Positions 55,095 to 64,000 of a stretch of DNA of 64,000 nt are shown here, one piece after another. The notes beneath the pieces were generated by a model. That model did not search any database, had not been told where the DNA came from, and saw nothing but the letters and a program-made list of their open reading frames with translations. This stretch comes from Guillardia theta CCMP2712. Taxonomy: Eukaryota > Cryptophyceae > Pyrenomonadales > Geminigeraceae. A program made the translations under genes and the position numbers. Where the stretch lies: the NCBI RefSeq assembly GCF_000315625.1, contig NW_005434630.1, positions 316,559 through 380,558 of the forward strand, in the 5' to 3' direction. Every line of letters starts with the position of its first letter. Position 1 is the first letter of the stretch.

Positions 55095-55822
55095 ACTAGA
55101 GCCTGGCTGTAATGGCTTCTGCGCCCTCTCACTCTGTCAACCCTCACAGCGTCTCTCACATTCATACACGGCTCCCTCTCGTCCCCCTCTTCGCTCTCTC
55201 CTCCTCACTCCTGTCTCCTGTCTCCTGTCTCCGAAACTCTCTCTTCTTCCCTTCCTCTTCCTGCGCCTCACTGCCGCAAACTCTCCGCCATGGCAATCCT
55301 GCTTTTCCACCCACCCCGTTCTTCTCTTAGTAACCCACCTCCGGATTTTCACCCACCCATCCACCCCTGTATTTATAAACAAAAGTACCCACCATAAACC
55401 TTAGTTGGTAACAAGCACCCACAATGGACCCGTGTGTCTCGACTACCCCCACCCCCGCTATACATGGGTCACAGGAAGTAGGGAGAGAGGGGTCATCTTG
55501 CTATGTTTAAGGGGGGTCATAGGTGTCTGTAGGATGGGTGGCTTTCAAGAGTATGAGGGCGATGAAGGCACTGACGATGATGAAGCGTCGAGAAGCATCA
55601 TGGGCCTGAGAACGAGAAAGTAAGGAGGACAAGGACGAGGACGAGGAGCAGGACGAGGACGAGGATCAGGACGAGAGGAAAGGAGGTCAGGAGTGACAGC
55701 AAAACAGGAACAGGAACGAGAGAAGAGGCAACGAGAGGGCTGAGGAGGGGGAACCGGGGTGACTCACGGGGACTCGATCTCCCTGTCCCTGTGAGTTCGT
55801 AACAAGGGTCTCCACTGCTCAC
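55095..55822. other. Intergenic spacer with C-run motifs and GAC repeat
   Basis: 55300-55455 has CACCCACCC, AGTACCCACC and CTACCCCCACCCCC words on the plus strand; 55470-55515 has GAGAGGGGTCATC and AAGGGGGGTCAT, the opposite polarity. A GGACGAGGACGAGGAGCAGG repeat lies at 55625-55680. The last 100 bases precede the coiled-coil gene and presumably hold its promoter. Confidence 0.55.
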
Positions 55823-57423
55823 ATGAGGATGCGATGGCTCAGTGGAGCGACGTTGGGTGCCTGCACCATTGTTTGCCTATGGATGCTGTGCGAACGACCG
55901 GGACATGTTGCACTGCTCTCTTCAGCGTCGCAGAAGCTTCAACCATCGGGTTCTGGCATTCACATCAAGGGCCTTGCAGAGGAGCAGGAGAAGCTGAGGC
56001 TGAAGAGGATGCATGCGCTGCACCCTGGAGCGAGTGCTCTGCATGACTTCGAGCACTCACTCGAGGCCCGGTCCGGGTCTCATCGCCCTGCCCGACCTTC
56101 TTCGTGGAGGGTCAGGCACATGCAGGCAGCGCTGAAGCGACTGCAAGCGAAGGGGAGGGACGAAGAGGCGAGGATGGCGAGCATGCGGAAAGAGATAGCG
56201 CAGGACAGGGAGGACTACCATGAAGCACGGCAGCTGCTGCGACGAGGGATGAAGGACAGGAAGTTGGCAGAGTCGGAGCGGGAGCGGGCGCACACTTTGA
56301 TCAAGGAGGCGAAGAAGGAGAAGGGGGAGCTGGAGCAGAAGAAGCTTGCAGACAAGCAGCTGCGGAGAGAAGTTCAGGATAGAGTGCAGAGTCTGAGGAT
56401 AGCACGGGATGACGACCTTGAGGAGCAGAAGCGCAACCAGGTGGTGATGGACACCGTCTACTCCATCCAACAGCAGGCGAACGCCGAGAGATCGGAGGCA
56501 ATGACGTTGCGATCTGACGCCCTGAACTCGCTGGCCGAAGCTCGAAGGTATGCCCGCGAGGCAAAGAACATGCGGAAGCTAGCTAGGAGCATGGAGAACA
56601 CAGCCAAACTGGACGGACAGGCTGAGAGCGTCTCCCAGGAGGCGGAGGCTTCGTCATCGGTCAGCAAGGTTTGGATCTCTTCCTCTGAGAGTCGTTCATA
56701 ACATTCCTTCCAAGGCCCCGACAGGCAAGGCTTCTTCCTTGTCCAAGAAGGTGGAAGCAACTGTGTCAAGGTTGAGGAGGGAGGCTGCGAGGTGAGTCGG
56801 ATGCTGTCAGGAGCGTCTCCCTGACCCCACTAAGGTATCGGCACGAGGCCTCCCGGCTCATGATCAAGTCAGAGATGGTTGGCTCCAAGGCTCCGCGCGA
56901 CCTGGCGGTGGCGAACAAAGTCCTCAAGACGGCCAAGTCGCTCTACGAGCATGCCGAGAGCGTACAGAATTCCTTGCGAAGTGCAGAGATCCTGCACCAG
57001 CAGACGGAGTACCAGCAGATGCCGCAGAGGCAGCAGGAGCTGGCGAGCAAGGAGGCGGCAGTGCAGCATCTGGCAGCGAACCTAAAGGGGGAGGAGCGGG
57101 TGGCAGATCATCTGCAGGAGCTGGTGAGTGGAAGGAGGGGAGCGCGTGATCCAAGCTTGACGGGCAAGGCAGCAAATTGAAGCCAAGGAGCTGTTCCACA
57201 AGGCCGCTGCCGACGTGAGATCGTCCGACCAGGAGGCACGGGAGGCGAAGATCTCCTTGAAGGCTGCGAGGACGAGTGAGATTGAGGTGAGCCCGATCCT
57301 GCACAAGTTGTTTGGCTCAAGGCTGTTGTACAGGACGAGGGAAGGTTGCAGGCCCTGGAACGAGCATGGAGGGTCTCGCAACAGCAGATGGCATCCCTGA
57401 ACGATGCAGGACAAGCCAGATAG
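55823..57423 (+). CDS. Signal-anchored long coiled-coil protein
   Basis: The first exon (55823-56670) starts MRMRWLSGATLGACTIVCLW, then MLCERPGHVALLSS, a signal peptide or signal anchor. A coiled coil of some 200 residues follows (HMQAALKRLQAKGRDEEARM, REVQDRVQSLRIARDDDLEE, AEARRYAREAKNMRKLARSM). Later exons continue in phase: KKVEATVSRLRREAAR, RDLAVANKVLKTAKSLYEHA, RQQELASKEAAVQHLAANLK, AKELFHKAAADVRSSDQEAR and VQDEGRLQALERAWRVSQQQ, ending DAGQAR at TAG. The high Ala/Glu/Arg/Lys content with heptads predicts a rod facing the secretory lumen, or the cytosol if the anchor is type II reversed. No family was recognised. Confidence 0.75.
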
Positions 57424-57560
57424 ATAGAGGGGAGCGGGCTGTCTGGGAAAGAGGAGGAAGTCCAAGAAAGGGGAGGAAAGCGATGGCATGTCATCACCTC
57501 TGTAATGACACATAAAAGAATAAGAAAGAATGCAAGCCAAGCCCAGCTTGCTCCAGGTCG

Positions 57561-60500
57561 TTATCTATCCTTCTCCGCTCCTTTGCTGCTGCGGGCCCAA
57601 TTCCAATCACTGCATCGCAGCTCGTTCTTCTCGCCTTCAAGCTTCGATTTCTCGTCATTGAGCTCCTTCACCCGAGCCTGCCATTCACCCTCGTCAGAAC
57701 AGGCAGGGAAAAAGAAGTTTCATCTCACCTTGAGAATCCTGACGACATCCCTCAGCTCCTCTTCTGTCAGCTCTGCCGGGTTGCAGTTCTCGGCTGCGTG
57801 CACCATGCGGCACTTCTGACATTCCTGCCCCTTGCCTTGCGGGTGTCCGCATGTCGCTGATGGCAGAAGAGTGTCGGGAGCATCTTTGAACGTAAATTTC
57901 TTGTGCTTCCTCTCCAGCTGTCGATCTTGAGAAATACGTCCGCGAGGGGATTTGGGTGAGTCTAGAGGAGCTGAGAAAATCCTCGTAATGCCCTCCTCGG
58001 CTGCTGGCTTGACTGCCTGGATGGAATTTGCACCATCGGCTCGCCCGTCCGTCTGAGTTTTGACAAGCTCGCTATGGGGTATAAACGATCTGCTGAAGCC
58101 TCCAGATTGGCCTGAGGTGCAATTCATCGGGGAGTTTGGCTGGGTCAGCGATCGCCCAGAAGGAGCCTTGGTTGAACAAGAGTAGTGTTCCAGTCCGCTG
58201 AGATCTGACGTCACATGCGAGACGATCTGAGCACTCTGGTTAGGCGGGAGGGAAAATAGCCCTCGCAATACCTTCGCTTGAGATGGATCACAATTTGCTG
58301 CACTAGCACTACTTGCTGCAGCTTCGGCACCCTGAGACTTCGCGTTTTCCGATTCCCCGTTGTGAAAACTCTCCGGCAGCGACTGGCTAGATCCAGGCTG
58401 ATTGAACAGTGAGACTGACAGAGTCTAGCAGAGCAAAACACTTGCCTGCGAAGAGGTAGTCGAGCTCGAATTCGCTGATGAATCCTTGTTCCGATCCTCT
58501 TGAACGTCTACGATCAGGAAACGCTTCTTCCCATGCGATTTCCCTCCTTTTTCCCTGTCGCATGATGCATGACATGTCTCTGCACAGTCCTGAAGACGCA
58601 GATCAGGTCAGTCAACTCTCATCTAGGAATCGATTCACCTTGGAGAACGACATGCATTCTTCACTGTCTGTCATTGAGTGGGACCGTAGCCTCAAGCTCT
58701 TCTCGCTGACATTCTCTAGCGCAGAAGGATTCGAGTTCGTTGAATCCGCATTTTCCACATTATGGAAAGTGACTGAAACCCTTACTCCATCGTCATTTTC
58801 TGAAGCTAATTTGATCAATGCATCATTGCCGCTCTGGTTCGGAACAAGAGTAAAGCATCTAGCCGTTTTGGGCACCTCAACCTCAGCCTTGTTCGCAATC
58901 GAAAAGTTGCCATCTAGAGAGAGTTCTGGTGGCGAGACCCTTTCCTGTTGGGTGCTGACCCTCATCGGTGATCTACAGCAAAAGGCGTTGTCAGCGAGAC
59001 ATGCTACTTTGGCAAGTAATCTACCTGGGAGATAGAGGTTCTGAAAGAAGCTTCTCAAGCTCGGCCCACACGTTGTCATCAGCTACTACAAGTCGCATGG
59101 TCTGTCCATTGCCGTCGACTGCATCCAAACTTTGCTCCGCGCCATTATCTTGTGTGGCCTCACCGTTGCTCTTACTCTTGTCCATCGCGTCTAGGCAAGG
59201 TGAAAGCTGCAGCAACGTCAGATGAATTCTTGAAAGTCAAACAAGGCTTTACTTGAGCATTCGCAGACCGCATCAGCGCAGGACTCATCGCTGTCCTCTT
59301 CACCTGGAAGGTGACGGAAGCTATCCTTCGTTCCGGAGATGGAGGGGCACGAGCATCGCCACCGCCACCGTCAGTGTTGGGAGAGTTTCCAGCTGGCATG
59401 GGAGACCCTTGCGCACTCAACAACTCCAAACACAAAGACCCACTCCTGGAGCGAGGGGTATGCAGATCGACATTAAACTGAGCATCCTCAAGCTGCAGGC
59501 CGTTGCCATCCATCTTTATATTGTCGATGCAATCACAGGGTACAATGCATATTTCACGAGCATAAACCTGCAAAAACTTCAACTTCATAAAACTAAGAAA
59601 GCAAGGATCTTGCCTCCTTCACTGTCGCAGTTGATGAGGGAACAGCATCAGCATTTGGGGGAGTTGATCTCGCTTCACCAGTTCTTTGAATAGAGGGGTT
59701 GCAACCCTCGTCGGCATGATTGTCATGCACGGGGCATTCCTTGCTCTCGTTTTCTAGATCTGGACTTTCGAAGAAACTAATGGAAGGGCTCACAGAATTT
59801 GTGTATGAAGGTATCTGAGGCCTTTCCGCGTCGAGATTGTCGTTGGAATCACCCAGGAGATCACATACAGAAGGCACCGCGTCGGAAACTCGAGTGCTGC
59901 TTTCGGAATGCTCTGTTTGGAAATACAGCTCTTCAACAGACCTTTCAAGTTCATGATCAGACATGATATTGAGGCGCTCTACTTCATCGAAAGTCCATTC
60001 AAGATCTTCAGATTGCTGAGCAACCTCTGAACTTGACTGATTGGTGTCTACTGAAGAAGTCTCATTGATCACATCTGCGAAGTAATCTTGACCGGGTGCC
60101 TGAGCTATTTCGAAGTAAGAGTGATGAAGCAGCCTTGAAGCAGTTGCTCTATCAGCTGGGTCTGACTGCAGACAAGAGGAAACCAAATCTCTGACACTGG
60201 CCGGAAAGCGCTCGTCCAAGCGCGGAGGAGGTGCTTGCAAGATGCACTTCAACACTTTCAAAGGTTTCATCCCACTGAATGGAGTACTGCCAGTGGATAA
60301 TTCGAAGACCGTAATTCCAAGAGCCCAGATATCAGCCTTGAAATCATACCCACTTTCTTGTTCGACAACCTCCGGTGCCAGCCAAGAAGGGGTTCCCACA
60401 AAAGTTCTCCGCATGTTCCTCTGAGCTTCTTGGGACATTCTGAATTCTGCCGCAGAGATCCGTACATGACCGCTAGAATCAATCAAAAGATTATCTGCCT

Positions 60501-60936
60501 TAATGTCTCTATGGAGCAAATCCTCGCCGTGAAGGTAAGCAATCCCTTCGATCGCTTGTTGGAGAATGAACGACACAATTTCCTGTGAAAAACCGTCGTG
60601 GTATTTCGCACGCAACTGGTCACCACAGGATCCTCTGTTCATGAAGTCAACCACAAGCCACAACTCAGAACCACAGGAGAACGTCGCAAGGAGGTGGATT
60701 ATATTTTTGTGTGAACACTTTCGCATGATCGCAATTTCCTTTTGCAACACATCCAAGGCATCAGGTTTGTGATTGTTTTCAAGGTCGATAACTTTCAGGG
60801 CAACGTCCCGCTTTGATGTGGTTTCCTGGGCCCACCAGACCTGAATCCAAGAACTGCTGCTTTTCAGACGCTTTTCCTTCTTGTAACAGCTACCCGATGA
60901 GGGATAAACTTCTCCCATTGGGCCTTCCTTAGCCAT
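57561..60936 (-). CDS. STE20-like pseudokinase with long disordered tail
   Basis: Residues about 25-290 of the first exon (60936-59593) form a kinase fold nearest the STE20 group (OSR1/SPAK, STRAD). K48 (VALKVID), E67 (LQKEIAI), HRDIKADN (142-149) and GTPSWLAPEV (181-190) with DIWALGI are present. The glycine loop is replaced by KSSSSWIQVWWAQ, and the DFG motif is absent (VRISAAEFRMS at 158-168). Exons after the kinase read VYAREICIVPCDCIDNIKMD, RRIASVTFQVKRTAMSPALM, MRLVVADDNVWAELEKLLSE, CFTLVPNQSGNDALIKLASE, KRFLIVDVQEDRNKDSSANS and QECQKCRMVHAAENCNPAEL. The end is a short coil, VKELNDEKSKLEGEKNEL, before TAA at 57561. One intron near 58440 uses a GC donor. It is probably a scaffold or allosteric partner of an active kinase. 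Confidence 0.8.
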
Positions 60937-63837
60937 GCAAGCAAGGCTGCAATCAAATCAAGACGGATACTTTCTTGTCCCTCTCTTTTCCTTCCGATCA
61001 ATCAGAGGTATCACAGGTATGCCAGATTGACGCCATCCGAATTCTTCTCAAGCTGTACTGAGGCCAGCGATGCAAGGGCACAAGAGGAAGGCATCACAGG
61101 CAATCCCAGTGGATCAGACAAATGTAAGTTACAATTAAATTCCATTTCTATAATACATCCAACCAGACGCACAACTCAAAGCCAACACCTGGAAAGTAGA
61201 AATGAGTTGAGACTAAAAAATGAGGTTATAGTCTCATTGCACTAAACAACGAGGAACATGACAAGTTATCATGCTTAGCACAGGATAGGATCATCGCACA
61301 CGTGCTCGCAAGTTCGCAGTCGAAGAACATGGTACAAATTAATGGCTCGGATACATGCAAGTCATCAAGACAAGGAATCCATTAGCTCCTTCGTAGTACG
61401 GTAGTTTCCAATCATCATATTTACACAAGCCTAGATAAACACAGATGAAAACACTGCGTGAGAAGATGCCACTGGTTTTGATTTAGAATAGAATCGTTTT
61501 GTTGTTCAGGGCGCATCAAAGTATATTGATGTGAGGTCATATCAACAATCAAAAATCAACGAGAGCAAATTTTCAACAAAAATGGGAGTGCCTCAAATAG
61601 AAACGTCTGCTCTGGAGCATGAAAGAGGAGGGGAATCCTTTCGTCCTACAACATGGATATCATAGCAAGATCAATCGGCATCCAAGGGGACCGCGCAGTA
61701 GCAATGGCGCCGAGCTCGAGCTCTAAGCATATTGCGCAATCGACATGGAAGGAATGTGGCAATGGGGTGGGAGCGTGTTTTCCTTGACGGTAGGGTCATC
61801 ATTAGTCGTTATGGGTAGGGGTAGTCGATTTTTAAAAATTCATCATTCATAGGGGTGGGGGTGATACAGAGGAACGGATTGTATGGTGGGTGTACTTCCA
61901 CAATAGGTAGGGGTAGTTCATATATGGGAAACAAGGGGGTAAAATAAGAAAATTCGATAGGAAAAATAATGGCAAGAAGGTGGGTGGTGTAGAAGATGTT
62001 GTCCGAGTCTAGGTAGGTAGGTGCTTCCTTCATGAGATTCCATGGGTGGGTGCTTCATCTAGACATACACCAGGTGGGGTGGAAGAGAAAATCGATGAAT
62101 GGATTTATGATAGGTGGGGTAGATGAGGAAGACACAGGGTAGGGTTTGGAGAGGATACCCTGGGTGGTCTTTGATCGGATCGGGGGTAGAAACAATCTAA
62201 TGAAAGCTCCGGGGTCCTATCTGCAGGGGGTGCCACCTCCATTCTTAAGGACCGGTACATTCGCCTACAATTAGACCCGTGTTTCAACACCGGTTGTTCT
62301 TTCATCCAGTAAACTAGGGGGTACAGACCACCACCGGTGTTGGCCGTAAAGATTTCTTCAAACGAAGGGTCCTGGGAACCTGAGGCTGGTGAGTGTATGT
62401 AGTAGATAGGTGGGGTGGTCAAAACAAGGGGTGATCCCTTCTAGAGCCCTTCTTTGAACTTAGGGGGTGGTTGAGGTTTCATTGATTACACAAGTCGGGG
62501 GTACTGTAATTGCCCGGGTAGGACAGACCTGTGTCCAACAGGGTGGGGTGGTGTCGATGACTCAGAGGAGCCTGGGGTGGGTGAGGACCCTTAGCATTTA
62601 GTGAGTGATCTATGAAGAATGGGATGGTAGTGGTAGTAATTGCAACAAGGGGTACGTACGTTTTTCATTATTCAACCACCCTACCCACCTCCTTGACACG
62701 ATTTGATGTCTCGTGTTGAAGTGGAGAAGGGGTAATGAGGGGTCATGATTTCCCTACACCCACCCACATACCAAAGTCTAGTGAGCACCTATACTACTAC
62801 CCTACCCATTCCAGAGTATCTGCTACCCCTTCTCTATGAGGTGCCGAGGTCTTGATCCCGCTTGGCATGCTGCAATAACCCCACCCCTTCATCAATCACG
62901 GTGTAGGAAAACACCCGGTGGAGAACCCCACTACCCCTCATGTCCGCATTCATGCACCGGTGCTTCTCGGACGTATCCATCAGAATTTGAGAGCAGGACC
63001 CCTACTTTTCCCACATGCACGCACCTGTTGGGTCCTTTTGGCCCTCTCCAAAAAAATTCTGATTTCAAAATTGTTTTCCACCCCCACAAAGGGAATCCCG
63101 CCCCGAACATACCCTTCAAATATAGCCAAATTCTATATGGGTGGGGTAGTTTGATGAGGACGGGTTTATGTCAAGTTCACCCTGAAAATCTGTGCAAAAG
63201 AATGGAATCGGACGATGAATCGAAGGGGTGGGGTGGACAACCCCGTGGTAGGGTGAGGTAGGGGTTCCTGCTCACGAATAAAAGGGTGGGTCACTGAAAA
63301 CACATCCATTGAAGGGCAATGAAAAGTCGTAGAAAACTGATTGAATTCTACCCTCTAAATTTCATTTTTGAATTCGAAGTTTCTGAAACCCAAAAATGGT
63401 AGCCACACCCCCTTGTTCAGGCCATGACTAAAAATAAAACCGTGAGCGGCCGGACCCCGGCCCCGGGCCCGGGGCCCACCGGGGCGAGCGCCACTCAGTG
63501 ACTGATGAGTACGGTAGGACGGCCACCGATCCGACTCAGATCGGACCGTCACGGGCCGCCGGTCCGCCGAGAGTCAACTGAGTGAACGGCGGCCCGGACC
63601 GTCTCGGCGCGGCCGGCGGTCACCGAGCCCGTGACTCGCCTCGGCGAGAGTCGGCCGCTGCGGGGCGCCCGGGCCGGATTGGACCCTGTAGTGCGGCCGG
63701 GTGCCGCCGCCGCAGGCCGCACTGCCACGGTTCTGGCACAATGATTTAATTGAGGATTGACATCATTTAATTGAGTTTGAACTTTTCGGAAAATCAGTTT
63801 TCAAGTTTGGCAAAACTCAGCGAGAGAAAGCGGCCTA
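60937..63837. other. Gene-poor 2.9-kb region of G-run repeats and a GC-rich element
   Basis: No gene is supported. A minus-strand frame at about 61130-61022 (LGLPVMPSSCALASLASVQL) might be a short exon. 61250-61740 is AT-rich and featureless. 61760-62640 is G-run-rich on the plus strand (GGGTAGGGGTAG, GGTGGGGTAG, GGTGGGTGG). 62660-63020 is C-run-rich (CCACCCTACCCACC, ACACCCACCCAC). 63135-63285 is G-run-rich again. 63440-63720 is very GC-rich and includes an 18-base perfect palindrome at 63459-63476. Confidence 0.6.
63440..63730. repeat. GC-rich dispersed element
   Basis: About 75-80% GC. It has the palindrome GGCCCCGGGCCCGGGGCC (63459-63476), ACTCAGTGACTGATGAGT, and several CGGCCCGG/CCGGCC words. 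Related words occur at 17.2, 31.0-31.3 and 43.1-43.5 kb. There is no coding frame of note. Confidence 0.6.
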
Positions 63838-64000
63838 CTACTCACTGTCAGGCTGAAATTTTAGGATATCACGCAGCATTTCTTGGAGCCTTCGACATGA
63901 CTGTACCTGCACAGCACGATCATGGATAACCGGGCACCCGGAGCCGACATCGTCAGAGATTTCCAAGGAAAAAAACAAGCACAGTGACTGCGGCAAGTTC
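63838..64000 (-). CDS. C-terminal exon of a gene leaving the window (partial)
   Basis: The minus strand reads LEISDDVGSGCPVIHDRAVQ, VQSCRRLQEMLRDILKFQPD, then SE and TAG (stop at 63838-63840). Residue composition is coding-like, with a short amphipathic helix. The exon continues beyond the right edge, so the family cannot be named. Confidence 0.5.
   Translation of the reverse strand, partial: NLPQSLCLFFSLEISDDVGSGCPVIHDRAVQVQSCRRLQEMLRDILKFQPDSE

Noticed and set aside
61800-62700. Telomere or subtelomere repeat
   Set aside because: GGGTAGGG-like words are frequent, but they are irregularly spaced, variable, and switch strand. Similar clusters lie between ordinary genes elsewhere in the window.

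Overview
This is eukaryotic nuclear DNA. Genes are split by short GT-AG introns, often 45-100 bases, and lie close together on both strands. There are no operons. Protein families seen include Mediator, GPI anchoring, RNA-capping triphosphatase, SK-type channel and MORG1-like WD40 proteins. Two plastid proteins (15.1 and 18.0 kb) begin with a signal peptide that ends next to a phenylalanine and runs into a transit-like stretch. That is the bipartite presequence of algae with a complex red plastid. A cryptophyte such as Guillardia theta fits best; this is inference from style, not from a database match.

Layout. 0-1.2 kb: 3' part of a coiled-coil gene. 1.7-3.7: WDR83/MORG1-like WD40 gene. 3.9-7.1 (minus): TRAPPC10/Trs130-like protein. 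8.0-9.6 (minus): unrecognised multi-exon gene. 9.9-14.0: F-box gene. 15.1-17.1: plastid DUF1517/FLAP1-like protein. 18.0-19.6: plastid PAPS reductase. 19.8-21.4 (minus): NEPRO-like nucleolar protein. 21.5-22.1 (minus): MED31. 23.6-25.7: type I membrane protein. 26.6-28.1 (minus): coiled-coil protein. 28.46-35.20: a large inverted duplication carrying two pairs of novel cysteine-rich genes. 35.5-36.6 (minus): BIN4-like topoisomerase VI accessory protein. 37.6-41.1: SK-like potassium channel with C-terminal EF-hands. 41.3-43.0 (minus): coiled-coil protein. 43.7-46.6 (minus): PIGW/GWT1. 46.7-47.8: small unknown gene containing a 100-base assembly gap. 47.8-50.1 (minus): RAP-domain protein. 50.2-51.6: acyl-protein thioesterase. 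51.8-53.8 (minus): Cet1-type RNA triphosphatase with a DUF3395-like domain. 53.9-55.1 (minus): unresolved exons. 55.8-57.4: membrane-anchored coiled-coil protein. 57.6-60.9 (minus): STE20-like pseudokinase. 61-63.8: gene-poor repeat DNA. 63.8-64.0 (minus): the last exon of another gene.

Most genes are unrelated housekeeping functions. The part that looks new is the inverted duplication at 28.46-35.20 kb. It holds two copies each of two paralogous cysteine-rich proteins (called A and B here). The A proteins are identical and the B proteins have diverged. One inner boundary of the duplication sits exactly on the B stop codon. A second unexplained signal is intergenic DNA with G-runs of the GGGGTGGG/GGTAGGGG type every 15-40 bases, with the G-rich strand switching within one spacer.

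Gene spans are given from start to stop codon including introns. Exon joins were read by eye from reading frame, splice consensus and protein family, so internal joins are approximate.
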